Assembly: GCF_029814825.1 (NCBI RefSeq)
Contig: NZ_CP122379.1
Span: 1,302,001 to 1,366,000, forward strand
Origin: Aequorivita marisscotiae
GTDB taxonomy: Bacteria; Bacteroidota; Bacteroidia; Flavobacteriales; Flavobacteriaceae
Length of the DNA stretch: 64,000 bases
Direction: 5' to 3'
Positions 1 to 8,181 of this stretch are shown here, piece after piece. Position numbers and translations under genes: made by a program. The number at the start of each line of letters is the position of its first letter. The stretch's first letter is position 1. Below the pieces are notes generated by a model that saw only the letters and a program-made list of their open reading frames with translations, ran no database searches and was not told the origin of the DNA.

Positions 1-115
1 AGGGTTTAAAAACAGCGGGAAACTGAGGAACAAGAGGATTATTTTTTTCAGCACAATTGAGTTGTTTCAGAGGAAGTTAAAAGTACTCAATTTATAGCAA
101 ACATTTGCATTACAA

Positions 116-559
116 CTAATTCTTCTGTTTTACATAAAAACAATTTCGGCCATAATCTATAACAGCACGGTGCTCTTTTAAAAAATCTGCGCCAATGATC
201 CCGTGAATTGCATTTTCATTTGCTTGCAATAGAGCTTCATTTACATGGGAAAGGTCAAATAGAACGAAATCCATCTTATTAACATGCCATTTTTTAATAG
301 TGAAGGAGTTGCCACGCGAAAACATAGTTTCCATGTTTGTAGCGCCGGCGCCAGCGGCTTTTATAAGGCTGTCCTCGCTTATAAGTAAAAAATGCGCAGC
401 GTTGTTTATACCCACACAACTGGTGCTTGCGCCGGTATCTAAAATAAAATGGCCCAATACTCCGTTAATTTTTGCAGAAAATAAATAATGTCCCGTGGCA
501 AGCTTTTTTAAAGGAACGCGATAAAACCCTTTGGTTTCAATAAATTTGCGTAATTGCAT
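116..559 (-). CDS. Retropepsin-like aspartic protease family protein
   Basis: Small protein of 147 residues with one retropepsin-type active-site motif, ILDTGAST, with the catalytic Asp at about residue 41. A later hydrophobic-Gly segment (HGIIGADFL) resembles the psi-loop that follows in clan AA proteases. Such single-domain proteases work as homodimers. No signal peptide or membrane segment is seen, so it is probably cytoplasmic. An upstream in-frame ATG at 625 would overlap the tatD start at 610 and adds a hydrophobic run that looks like translated promoter DNA, so the ATG at 559 is preferred. It is divergent from tatD with a 50-base gap. The fold is likely from the motif; the substrate is unknown. 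Confidence 0.8.
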   Translation of the reverse strand: MQLRKFIETKGFYRVPLKKLATGHYLFSAKINGVLGHFILDTGASTSCVGINNAAHFLLISEDSLIKAAGAGATNMETMFSRGNSFTIKKWHVNKMDFVLFDLSHVNEALLQANENAIHGIIGADFLKEHRAVIDYGRNCFYVKQKN

Positions 560-568
560 CAATTTTTT

Positions 569-604
569 TTGTGTAAAGATAGCAAACAAAAATATGTAGC
601 TTTG
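569..604 (+). promoter_or_regulatory. Bacteroidetes-type promoter of tatD
   Basis: A TTG at 569-571 and TAGCTTTG at 597-604 match the TTG / TAnnTTTG elements of Bacteroidota housekeeping promoters, with a spacer of 25, a little long. The ATG of tatD begins only five bases after the -7 element, so the transcript would be leaderless or nearly so. Confidence 0.5.
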
Positions 605-609
605 CACAT

Positions 610-1374
610 ATGTTAACAGATACACACACCCATTTGTACAGTGATGCGTTTGCCAGCGACCGGCCTAAAATGATGCAACGCGCTTTTGATGCCGGAATAA
701 AACGGTTTTTTATTCCCGCTATAGATTCTGGTTATACGGAAGCTATGTATGCTCTTGAGAAAGAATATCCCGACCGAGTTTTTTTAATGATGGGATTGCA
801 TCCTACTTCGGTAAAGGAAAATTTTAAAGAGGAATTGGCACACGTTGAAGAGCAGTTTAAAAAACGAAATTTTTACGCCGTTGGCGAAATTGGCATTGAT
901 CTTTATTGGGACACTTCTACGTTGGAATTTCAAAAGCAAGCGTTTAAATGGCAAATTCAATTGGCGAAAAAATACAAATTGCCTATCGTTATCCATTGTC
1001 GTGATGCGTTTGATGAAATTTTTGAAGTTTTGGAAACCGAAAAAAGTGATGATCTTTTTGGAATATTCCACTGTTTCACCGGAACTTATGAGCAGGCCGT
1101 AAAGGCTATTTCCTATAATATGAAATTGGGCATTGGTGGCGTGGTTACTTTCAAGAACGGAAAGATTGATAAATTTTTAAATGAAATTCCTTTAAAACAT
1201 ATCGTTTTGGAAACCGATTCGCCCTATCTTGCTCCGGCGCCCTTTCGCGGTAAGCGCAACGAGAGTAGCTATTTAGCGTTTGTCTGTAAAAAGCTTTCGG
1301 AGATTTATGGAGTTTCTGAAGAAGAAATAGCGCAGATTACGACTCAGAACTCCAAAGCGGTGTTTAAAATTTAA
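610..1374 (+). CDS. tatD: TatD family metal-dependent deoxyribonuclease
   Basis: A 254-residue amidohydrolase-fold protein, the normal length for TatD. The metal ligands are all visible in order: DTHTHLYSD at the N-terminus (HxH), GEIGID near residue 95 (Glu), VIHCRDA near 128 (His), FHCFTG near 153 (His) and ETDSPYLAP near 205 (Asp), followed by the conserved RGKRNESSY segment. The family hydrolyses DNA 3'-5' and acts in the cytoplasm in DNA repair and fragment clearance. The start is the first ATG, directly after a good -7 element. It is followed on the same strand by a type I asparaginase after 83 bases, possibly cotranscribed. Confidence 0.95.
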   Translation: MLTDTHTHLYSDAFASDRPKMMQRAFDAGIKRFFIPAIDSGYTEAMYALEKEYPDRVFLMMGLHPTSVKENFKEELAHVEEQFKKRNFYAVGEIGIDLYWDTSTLEFQKQAFKWQIQLAKKYKLPIVIHCRDAFDEIFEVLETEKSDDLFGIFHCFTGTYEQAVKAISYNMKLGIGGVVTFKNGKIDKFLNEIPLKHIVLETDSPYLAPAPFRGKRNESSYLAFVCKKLSEIYGVSEEEIAQITTQNSKAVFKI

Positions 1375-1457
1375 ATACTAAAGAAAAGGTGCCACATTCC
1401 AAAAATGCTGAACTTTACGATTTGGGGTTTTAGCACTTGAAATTCTATTAATATACT

Positions 1458-2498
1458 ATGCATGCCAATATGAAAACGCAACCAAACATACTCCTTATAT
1501 ATACCGGCGGAACAATCGGGATGATTAAAGATTTTGAAACCGGCGCATTGCGTAATTTCAATTTTGATGAATTGCTCAATCATATTCCCGAATTAAAACT
1601 TTTAGATTGTAACATTACAACCACCTCATTTCCAGAACCAATTGATAGCTCTAATATGAGCCCCAAATATTGGGTGGATATTGCAACTCTAATTGAAGAA
1701 AATTACGAAAAGATGGATGGCTTTGTGGTGCTTCACGGTAGTGATACGATGAGCTACACGGCATCTGCCTTGAGTTTTATGTTGGAAAATTTGGGCAAGC
1801 CGGTTGTTTTTACTGGCTCACAATTGCCAATTGGAGATCTGCGAACAGATGCAAAGGAAAATTTAATTACCTCTATTCAGATTGCTTCATTACAGGAAAA
1901 GGGCGTTTCAAAAATTGCTGAGGTTTGTTTGTATTTTGAATATAAATTATACCGCGCCAACCGGACCACTAAAATTAACGCGGAACATTTTGAAGCTTTC
2001 GCATCGCTTAATTATCCAGATTTAGTACAAAGCGGCGTTCATTTAGTAGTGAATAATGAAGCGCTTTACAGACCGAACCGACGAAAAAAGCTAAAAGTTC
2101 ATAAAATATTAGAGAGCAATATTCTTTTGGTAAAAATGTTTCCTGGCATTGACGAGGCCACTATTAAATATCTATTTGACTATCCAGAATTAAAAGGGTT
2201 GGTGATTGAAACTTATGGAACAGGCAACGTTACCAATGCCAAATGGTTTATAAATTCACTTAAAAAAGTGATTAATAAAGGAATTCCTGTAGTAAATATT
2301 ACCCAATGCTCTGGCGGAAGTGTAAATATGGGACTATATGAAACCAGCACGGATCTAAAAAAAATAGGGGTTATAAGTGGAAAGGACTGCACTACGGAAG
2401 CTGCTTTAGCAAAATTGATGTATTTGTTGGGTCAGAAAATTTCGGCTAAAAGCTTCAAAACCATATTTGAAACTTCACTACGGGGAGAAATGCACTAA
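1458..2498 (+). CDS. ansA: Type I (cytoplasmic) L-asparaginase
   Basis: A 346-residue asparaginase hydrolysing L-asparagine to aspartate and ammonia. The first catalytic Thr lies in IYTGGTIGM (about residue 18); the second motif reads VLHGSDTMSYTAS rather than the usual HGTDTM, so the second catalytic Thr is replaced by Ser. FTGSQLPIGDLRTD follows as in cytoplasmic AnsA enzymes, and there is no signal peptide. A second ATG four codons downstream (1470) begins MKTQPNILLIYTGG and is an equally plausible start. It belongs to the bacterial-type family and is unrelated in fold to the Ntn-type asparaginases at 38.7 and 44.8 kb. Confidence 0.93.
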   Translation: MHANMKTQPNILLIYTGGTIGMIKDFETGALRNFNFDELLNHIPELKLLDCNITTTSFPEPIDSSNMSPKYWVDIATLIEENYEKMDGFVVLHGSDTMSYTASALSFMLENLGKPVVFTGSQLPIGDLRTDAKENLITSIQIASLQEKGVSKIAEVCLYFEYKLYRANRTTKINAEHFEAFASLNYPDLVQSGVHLVVNNEALYRPNRRKKLKVHKILESNILLVKMFPGIDEATIKYLFDYPELKGLVIETYGTGNVTNAKWFINSLKKVINKGIPVVNITQCSGGSVNMGLYETSTDLKKIGVISGKDCTTEAALAKLMYLLGQKISAKSFKTIFETSLRGEMH

Positions 2499-2660
2499 AT
2501 AAACCGCCAAAATTATTTTGTAGCGTTGTTTTTTTTTTGATATTTGGCACTCGTTTCAGGTAAATGCTTAGCTTGAGTTACGCAAGAGTAACATTTTCTC
2601 TGAATTGCTTTGAAATACTCTTTTACCGCCCCCTTAAAACGAAAGGTGGTAAATAAATTT

Positions 2661-2748
2661 AGAGAGGTGGCCGAGTGGTCGAAGGCGCACGCCTGGAAAG
2701 TGTGTATACGCCACAAGCGTATCGAGGGTTCGAATCCCTTCCTCTCTG
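2661..2748 (+). tRNA. tRNA-Ser (anticodon GGA)
   Basis: An 88-base cloverleaf with a seven-pair acceptor stem (AGAGAGG at 2661-2667 with CCTCTCT at 2741-2747), an anticodon arm CACGC/GTGTG around loop CTGGAAA giving GGA, a long variable arm, and GGTTCGAATCC in the T arm. The long variable arm and the anticodon identify serine (codons UCC/UCU). The 3' CCA is not encoded. It stands alone between ansA and the exbB operon. Confidence 0.95.
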
Positions 2749-2801
2749 CAACAAACATACAGTGTATTATAAAACTCATTTTTGAGTGTAGATTAATATT
2801 C

Positions 2802-2833
2802 TTGCAGATTAACTAAATTATTTTATATCTTTA
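2802..2833 (+). promoter_or_regulatory. Possible promoter of the exbB operon
   Basis: TTG at 2802-2804 and TATCTTTA at 2826-2833, spacer 21, resemble TTG / TAnnTTTG with the last base changed. It sits 37 bases before the exbB start codon, an acceptable leader length. Confidence 0.35.
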
Positions 2834-2869
2834 AACCCTTAACTAAAAACAAACTTTAAGTCGATAGCA

Positions 2870-3676
2870 ATGAAAAAATTATTTTCTATTATGGCGGTTG
2901 CCGCAATGGTATTTGTAGGCACATTAAACGCGAACGCTTCAACAGCGCAGACAATGCCAACTAGTTCACAAGCTTTGGTTACAGCAGCCACAGTTTCTTT
3001 TATTCAAGATGAAACAGCTCCAGCTGCAGCAGACAAAGGTTTTCACCAAGAGCTTAAAGAGCGCTTCGTGGAAGGTGGTCCTGCTTTTATGGGGATTGTA
3101 CTATTGTGTTTAATTCTAGGATTGGCAATTGCTATTGAAAGAATTATCTACCTTAATCTTTCAACTACCAACACCCAAAAATTAGCTCAAGAAGTAGAAG
3201 ATGCTCTTAACAGCGGTGGAATTGAAGCTGCTAAAGAAGTGTGCAGAAATACAAAAGGGCCAGTTGCTTCAATCTATTACCAAGGTTTAGATAGAGCTCA
3301 CGAAGGAATCGATATTGCTGAAAAAGCAGTAGTTGCCTACGGTGGTGTGCAAATGGGACAACTTGAAAAGAATGTTTCTTGGATATCATTATTTATTGCA
3401 ATTGCGCCGATGCTTGGTTTCATGGGTACTGTAATTGGTATGATTGATGCATTCGATAAAATTCAAGCTGCTGGAGATATGAACCCATCGTTAGTTGCTG
3501 GAGGTATTAAAGTTGCACTTTTAACAACTGTATTCGGTCTAATCGTGGCTATTATCCTTCAAGTTTTCTACAACTATATTATCGCTAAGATTGATAGTAT
3601 TGTAAACAGCATGGAAGATGCTTCTATTACTTTAATCGATATGTTATTCGATTACAAAACCAAAAATAAAATCTAA
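2870..3676 (+). CDS. exbB: MotA/TolQ/ExbB proton channel family protein
   Basis: A 268-residue inner-membrane protein. An N-terminal hydrophobic segment of about 23 residues looks like a signal sequence and is followed by an Ala/Pro/Thr linker, then three membrane segments at about 72-92, 168-190 (SWISLFIAIAPMLGFMGTV) and 210-235. The GFMGTVIGMIDAF and GLIVAI regions are the TolQ/ExbB channel core. With the two ExbD partners downstream it should form the proton-driven motor that energises TonB-dependent transport. It is the first gene of a four-gene operon with 12-, -1- and 10-base junctions. The extended, signal-like N-terminus is common in Bacteroidota ExbB. Confidence 0.93.
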   Translation: MKKLFSIMAVAAMVFVGTLNANASTAQTMPTSSQALVTAATVSFIQDETAPAAADKGFHQELKERFVEGGPAFMGIVLLCLILGLAIAIERIIYLNLSTTNTQKLAQEVEDALNSGGIEAAKEVCRNTKGPVASIYYQGLDRAHEGIDIAEKAVVAYGGVQMGQLEKNVSWISLFIAIAPMLGFMGTVIGMIDAFDKIQAAGDMNPSLVAGGIKVALLTTVFGLIVAIILQVFYNYIIAKIDSIVNSMEDASITLIDMLFDYKTKNKI

Positions 3677-3688
3677 ACAAACCACAAG

Positions 3689-4114
3689 ATGGCATTACAT
3701 AAAATTTTAAAAATTGTAGCATTGCTTTTAAGCGTTGCAGGAATTATTTTTCTTGCAATGATCATCGCAAAAGGTGATACTGCTATCGTTGAATCTGGCG
3801 AAGGAGTAGATGGCTTCTTGTATGTTGCTTATATTACATTTGCTATTACAGTTGCTTTTGTTCTGCTCTTTGTAATAAAAGGAATTTTTGCAGGCAACAT
3901 TAAGAATACACTTATGTCTGTAGGAGCATTTTTGCTAATTGTAGTTATTTCATATGTACTTGCAGATAGCAATCAATTGCCTACTCAAGACGGCGGAATG
4001 CTTTCCGAAAGCGGTTCTAAATGGGTGGGTACAGGATTATATGCTTTTTATATCTTAGCTATAATCGCTGTAGGATCCATGGTTTTCGGCGGAATTAAAA
4101 AAGTAACAAAATAA
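3689..4114 (+). CDS. Small four-helix membrane protein of the exbB-exbD operon
   Basis: A 141-residue protein with four predicted membrane segments (about 5-25, 47-66, 75-92 and 113-135) and short loops. No catalytic motif is recognised. It lies between exbB and the first exbD, starts 12 bases after exbB, and its stop overlaps the exbD ATG by one base (TAATG), so it is almost certainly cotranslated with the motor. I know this position to be occupied by a similar uncharacterised protein in many Flavobacteriaceae, but no function is established. An accessory or assembly subunit of the ExbB/D complex is an inference from position. Confidence 0.85.
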   Translation: MALHKILKIVALLLSVAGIIFLAMIIAKGDTAIVESGEGVDGFLYVAYITFAITVAFVLLFVIKGIFAGNIKNTLMSVGAFLLIVVISYVLADSNQLPTQDGGMLSESGSKWVGTGLYAFYILAIIAVGSMVFGGIKKVTK

Positions 4115-4740
4115 TGGCAAGAAGAGCAACACCTGAAGTAAATGCAGGATCGATGGCAGACATCGCTTTCCTACTGCTTATCTTTTTCTTAGTAACTACT
4201 ACTATTGAGAAGGACAGCGGTATAGCGAGGCAGTTACCGCCCATTGAAGAAATTGTTGACCCGCCTAAAATTAAAGAGAAGAACTTATTTATTGTTAATG
4301 TAAATAGAAACGACCAACTATTAGTTGAAGAGAAACTAATGGAGCTCAAAGATTTACGCCAAGCAGCAATAGCTTTTCTCGATAATGGTGGAGCCCCTTC
4401 TGGTAGCCCAGAATATTGCAACTATTGCAAAGGACAAAAAAATCCGGAGTCTTCGGATAATCCAGATAAAGCCGTAATTTCTGTTCAGAATGACAGACTT
4501 ACCTCTTATAAAATGTACATTGCCGTTCAAAATGAATTGGTGGCAGCCTACAATTTTTTAAGAGATAGAGAATCTCAAAGACTCTACGGATGGAAATTTA
4601 CCGAAAAGACCAAAGAACTTGATGAAGGAAAGATAAAAGGCGATGCGGCTCAAGAAGCACTCCAAGAAAAATTGGAAACTGTGCAAAAGCTATTTCCTAT
4701 GAAATTATCGGAGGCAGAACCTAAAAAATCTGGTCAATAA
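4114..4740 (+). CDS. exbD: ExbD/TolR family biopolymer transport protein (first copy)
   Basis: A 208-residue protein with a short cytoplasmic tail, one membrane helix at about 15-33 carrying the proton-carrying Asp (D16, in SMADIAFLLLIFF), and a periplasmic domain. It is longer than the usual 135-150 residues because of an insert at about 90-125 with a CNYCKG pair of cysteines (C102, C105). The DNPDKAVISVQNDR segment is a periplasmic strand region. It is translationally coupled to the preceding membrane gene by a one-base overlap and is followed after 10 bases by a second exbD. It is expected to pair with ExbB and TonB. Confidence 0.92.
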   Translation: MARRATPEVNAGSMADIAFLLLIFFLVTTTIEKDSGIARQLPPIEEIVDPPKIKEKNLFIVNVNRNDQLLVEEKLMELKDLRQAAIAFLDNGGAPSGSPEYCNYCKGQKNPESSDNPDKAVISVQNDRLTSYKMYIAVQNELVAAYNFLRDRESQRLYGWKFTEKTKELDEGKIKGDAAQEALQEKLETVQKLFPMKLSEAEPKKSGQ

Positions 4741-4750
4741 TAATACAACT

Positions 4751-5224
4751 ATGTCAAAGTTTAGAAAGAAAAAAAGTAACGAATTACCGCCAGTAAGTAC
4801 AGCTTCCCTGCCCGATATCGTCTTTATGTTATTATTCTTTTTTATGGTAGTAACAGTATTGCGAGATGATAATCTACTTGTTCAGAACAAGTTGCCAAAA
4901 GCAGATCAAGTTGAAAAATTGAAAAAGGACCGTTCCGTTTATATTTATGCTGGAAAACCAAGTTCACGCTACCAAGACAAGTTTGGTACGGAAGCTAAAA
5001 TTCAGATAGGTGATAAATACACCGATATTACCAATATTAAATTTGCTCTAACCGAAATGCGCCAAAAGTTACTTCCTGAACTTCAGGATAAGGTAATGGT
5101 AGCTTTAAAAGTAGATGAGCAAACCAATACAGGTATGGTTACAGATATAAAGCAGGAATTACGTGAATTAAATATGCTAAAACTAATATATATTACCACT
5201 CCCGGTAATGAATTAAGCAACTAA
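4751..5224 (+). CDS. exbD: ExbD/TolR family biopolymer transport protein (second copy)
   Basis: A 157-residue ExbD: basic N-terminus (KFRKKK), one membrane helix at about 20-40 with the functional Asp (D22, in SLPDIVFMLLFFF), then a periplasmic domain. It is the last gene of the exbB operon, 10 bases after the first exbD, and is followed by a strong terminator hairpin. Bacteroidota commonly encode two non-identical ExbD proteins beside one ExbB; whether they form a heteromer or serve different TonB proteins is not shown here. Confidence 0.92.
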   Translation: MSKFRKKKSNELPPVSTASLPDIVFMLLFFFMVVTVLRDDNLLVQNKLPKADQVEKLKKDRSVYIYAGKPSSRYQDKFGTEAKIQIGDKYTDITNIKFALTEMRQKLLPELQDKVMVALKVDEQTNTGMVTDIKQELRELNMLKLIYITTPGNELSN

Positions 5225-5243
5225 ATTCATTGATATTAATTTT

Positions 5244-5286
5244 AAAAATGCCTTGCGCCGCGTTAATCGGTCTAAGGCATTTTTTT
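5244..5286 (+). terminator. Rho-independent terminator after the exb operon
   Basis: Arms AAAAATGCCTT (5244-5254) and AAGGCATTTTT (5274-5284) pair perfectly around a GC-rich 19-base loop and run into a T tract, 20 bases after the stop of the second exbD. Confidence 0.8.
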
Positions 5287-5320
5287 GTGTCGTATATTCT
5301 TGAAAATACAAGTATCTTTG
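5285..5320 (+). promoter_or_regulatory. Promoter of the outer-membrane barrel gene
   Basis: TTG at 5285-5287 and TATCTTTG at 5313-5320 (spacer 25). The ATG at 5325 follows the -7 element by four bases, again predicting a leaderless transcript. The upstream element overlaps the T tract of the exb terminator. Confidence 0.45.
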
Positions 5321-5324
5321 GGTT

Positions 5325-6029
5325 ATGCCAAATGCTATTAAAACCCTTCTAACTTCGTTTCTGGTATTAGTTTCAATTCAAACTATGGCCCAGGACACCA
5401 TTGTTCTGGCTAATGTAGATTCGTTGTACCGCGAAGATCAATTTTACATTGGGGTAACTTATAACTTACCTATGAGCTTGCCGAGTGGAGGAAATATCCG
5501 AGGGCTTTCAGGTGGGATTCAATTTGGGTTTTTAAGAGATATGCCAATTAATAAACGTCGAAATTTGGCTATTGCCATAGGTGGCGGTTTGGCTTTAGAC
5601 CAATTTGGACAAAATCTTTTTATTGGGGAAACGAGTAGCGAAGAAACTATCTTTAGAGTTTTAAACGAGCAAGTAGATTATACCCGAAACCGTTTTAATA
5701 CAGCGGTCATTGAAGCTCCCATAGAAATTAGATGGCGAACATCTACTCCAGCTAGCTATAACTTTTGGAGGGTTTATGTAGGTTTCAGAGTAGGATATGC
5801 CTATTGGTATAAAGCCACTTTTAAACAACCGGGAAATACGGTAACCCAAACTAAAATTCCAGAGTTTGATCCAGTAAGGTTGGCGGCTACTATTAGTTTA
5901 GGTTACAATACATTTAACTTTTTCGCGTCGTATAGTATTAATCCTTTTTTTAAAGATGCAGAAACTGTAAATGGGGAAATTGTAGATTTTAGAACATTAA
6001 AAGTAGGGTTAATGTTTTACATCCTATAA
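5325..6029 (+). CDS. PorT-family-like outer membrane beta-barrel protein
   Basis: A 234-residue protein with a signal peptide ending TMAQ (about residue 22). Alternating aromatic/hydrophobic strands follow (FYIGVTYNLPM, GGIQFGFLRDM, LAIAIGGGLALDQ, FWRVYVGFRVGYAYWY, RLAATISLGYNTFNFFASYSI) and the last strand ends in an aromatic-rich C-terminus (LKVGLMFYIL), as in small outer-membrane barrels of the PorT/OMP_b-brl type. It is not close enough to T9SS PorT itself to use that symbol. It has its own promoter after the exb terminator, and its end overlaps the convergent membrane-protein gene by six bases. Confidence 0.75.
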   Translation: MPNAIKTLLTSFLVLVSIQTMAQDTIVLANVDSLYREDQFYIGVTYNLPMSLPSGGNIRGLSGGIQFGFLRDMPINKRRNLAIAIGGGLALDQFGQNLFIGETSSEETIFRVLNEQVDYTRNRFNTAVIEAPIEIRWRTSTPASYNFWRVYVGFRVGYAYWYKATFKQPGNTVTQTKIPEFDPVRLAATISLGYNTFNFFASYSINPFFKDAETVNGEIVDFRTLKVGLMFYIL

Positions 6030-6629
6030 CCAAAAACTGAAAAGAATTAATTGCGGTAATGCTCCCAAAACTAAACCGAAGCCAAGTTCAGAATACGTGT
6101 GTGCATCGCTATTTAGACGCGAAGACGCCACCCAGCCATTTACGAACAAAAAGAAACTAATAGTGACCAATAAATTTATTTTAAAATGAGCGCTCAGTCC
6201 CACCAGAAACATTAAAATGCCAGCAACGCCCATCTGGTGTAAACTAATCTTTATTTTGAATAGAACCATGATCAGGGCACTAAAAGCCGAAAATAATAGC
6301 CCCACAAAAAAATAATACAATTCGGGATCTTCATAGGGATCAAAAATCATTTTAATTATTAGCAACAGTAAAATGCACTGAATCATTAACGGAAACTTAC
6401 GTTCCCGTACATCTTTTAAATAAATAGTTTCTACAACCCCCAGATTTTTTAGCAAAAAGAATACAACAATGGGTATTAAAAGTGTAATAATAGCAATGCC
6501 AAAAAGATTGGCGCGCATTATTACAGGGTCTAAATATCTTGGGGTAACAACAAAATAAAGAATGGTGCCAAGAAGCGGCATCAATAAAGGATGAAAAATA
6601 TACGAAGCGGTTTTTAGAAAAAACTTCAT
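6024..6629 (-). CDS. Six-helix membrane protein resembling PAP2 phosphatases
   Basis: A 201-residue polytopic membrane protein with about six hydrophobic segments. Residues 170-181 read SRLNSDAHTYSE, which fits the third PAP2 signature (SR-x5-H-x3-D) with Glu in place of Asp. LKDVRERKFP (71-80) and a His at 131 sit where the first two PAP2 signatures would lie, but in degenerate form. It may therefore be a divergent lipid-phosphate phosphatase or a non-catalytic relative. The gene starts one base inside the rpoN stop codon, so it is translationally coupled to rpoN. I know of no established function for this family. Confidence 0.75.
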   Translation of the reverse strand: MKFFLKTASYIFHPLLMPLLGTILYFVVTPRYLDPVIMRANLFGIAIITLLIPIVVFFLLKNLGVVETIYLKDVRERKFPLMIQCILLLLIIKMIFDPYEDPELYYFFVGLLFSAFSALIMVLFKIKISLHQMGVAGILMFLVGLSAHFKINLLVTISFFLFVNGWVASSRLNSDAHTYSELGFGLVLGALPQLILFSFWL

Positions 6630-8092
6630 TAAATTTCCTTTCTTAATCGCGCCACTGGTAAATCCAATTGTTCGCGGTATTTGGCTATGGTTCGTCTTGC
6701 AATGGGATATCCTTTTTCCAATAAAATTTTTGCGAGTTTATCATCGGTATATGGCTTTCTTTTGTTTTCTTCCGAAATAGTTATTTCAAGGATTTTCTTA
6801 ATTTCCCTTGTAGAAACATCCTCCCCTTGATCGTTTTTCATCGACTCGCTAAAATATTCCTTAATCAATTTTGTACCGTAAGGAGTATCTACGTATTTGC
6901 TATTTGCAACACGCGATACAGTAGATACATCCATATTAATCTTGTCTGCAATATCTTTTAAAATCATAGGCTTAAGCTTACGTTCATCACCGCTTAAAAA
7001 ATATTCTTTTTGATGGTGCATAATAGCGTTCATGGTTATAAAAAGTGTTTGCTGCCTTTGCTTAATGGCATCGATAAACCACTTGGCAGCATCTAGTTTT
7101 TGTTTAATGAACATTACGGCGTCTTTCTGTGCCTTAGATTTTTCTTTAGACTCTTTATAGCCCTTAAGCATATTGGTGTAATCGTGGCTTACGTGAAGCT
7201 CAGGGGCATTTCTTCCATTTAAGGTGAGTTCTAACTCCCCATCTACAATGCGTATGGCAAAATCGGGAACTACGTGTTCTACGATTCTATTATTTCCGGA
7301 ATAATTTCCACCGGGTTTTGGGTTTAAACCTTCAATTTCGTGAATTGCTTCCCGAAGTTGGTCTTCGGTTATATCTAATTTTTGAATTAATTTTTTGTAG
7401 TGTTTCTTCGTAAAAAGGTCAAAGGAATCGTCTATAATATCAATAGCCAATGCTACAGATAACTTTGTTTCTTTACGCTCCAATTGAAGCAATAAGCACT
7501 CTTGAAGATTACGTGCCGCCACTCCAGCTGGATCCAACTCTTGTACTATATTAAGTACTTTTTCAACTTTTTCTTCTGTGGTGTAAACATTCTGTGTAAA
7601 AGCCAAATCGTCTACAATATCCTGAAGTTCGCGCCGTATGTAACCACTTTCATCAACGCTGCCTACCAAAAAATATGCAATATCCTTTTCTTCATCGTTT
7701 AAACGATAGGTGTTAAGTTGCTGCATTAAATATTGCGTAAACGATGTGCCTGCTGCATAGGGCATTTGCCGCTCCTCATCGTCTGCACTGTAATTGTTGG
7801 CCGATAGTTTATAGCTAGGTACTTCGTCATCGCTTAAATAATCGTCAACGTTTATATCGGTTTCAATTACTTCGTTTCCTTCATCGTAATCGTCGTTAAA
7901 TTCGTCGTTTGTAAATTCGTCTTCTAAGGTGTCGCTATCTTCTTTACCGCTCTCTAGGGCTGGATTTTCCTCTAATTCCTGAAATATTCGTTGCTCGAAA
8001 GCTTGCGTAGGCAGTTGAATCATCTTCATCAACTGTATTTGTTGAGGCGATAATTTCTGGGATAGTTTAAAGCTTAATTGTTGTTTTAACAT
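6629..8092 (-). CDS. rpoN: RNA polymerase sigma-54 factor
   Basis: A 487-residue sigma-54. The N-terminal activator-interacting region I is present (LKQQLSFKLSQKLSPQQIQL), followed by a very acidic region II (about 50-110), the core-binding region, the helix-turn-helix (LKDIADKINMDVSTVSRVANSK) and the RpoN box ARRTIAKYRE near the C-terminus, which contacts the -24 element. Length and order of regions are normal. Sigma-54 needs an AAA+ enhancer-binding protein to open promoters; none is encoded in this window. The PAP2-like gene is downstream with a one-base overlap. Confidence 0.97.
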   Translation of the reverse strand: MLKQQLSFKLSQKLSPQQIQLMKMIQLPTQAFEQRIFQELEENPALESGKEDSDTLEDEFTNDEFNDDYDEGNEVIETDINVDDYLSDDEVPSYKLSANNYSADDEERQMPYAAGTSFTQYLMQQLNTYRLNDEEKDIAYFLVGSVDESGYIRRELQDIVDDLAFTQNVYTTEEKVEKVLNIVQELDPAGVAARNLQECLLLQLERKETKLSVALAIDIIDDSFDLFTKKHYKKLIQKLDITEDQLREAIHEIEGLNPKPGGNYSGNNRIVEHVVPDFAIRIVDGELELTLNGRNAPELHVSHDYTNMLKGYKESKEKSKAQKDAVMFIKQKLDAAKWFIDAIKQRQQTLFITMNAIMHHQKEYFLSGDERKLKPMILKDIADKINMDVSTVSRVANSKYVDTPYGTKLIKEYFSESMKNDQGEDVSTREIKKILEITISEENKRKPYTDDKLAKILLEKGYPIARRTIAKYREQLDLPVARLRKEI

Positions 8093-8118
8093 GACTTATT
8101 TTACGATATCATAAAGTT

Positions 8119-8158
8119 AAAAAAAACCAGCTACTAAAATAGGGAAGTAGCCAGTTTT
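8119..8158 (-). terminator. Terminator downstream of asnS
   Basis: Arms 8123-8134 and 8147-8158 form a hairpin (GGCTAC/GTAGC core with a two-base internal loop). On the minus strand it ends in an eight-T tract 25 bases past the asnS stop. Confidence 0.7.
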
Positions 8159-8181
8159 AATACAATCTTATGCTTTTATAA

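Noticed and set aside
2..97. Open plus-strand frame entering from the window edge
   Set aside because: It could be the tail of an upstream gene (it ends in TAG at 95-97), but 31 residues show no recognisable motif.
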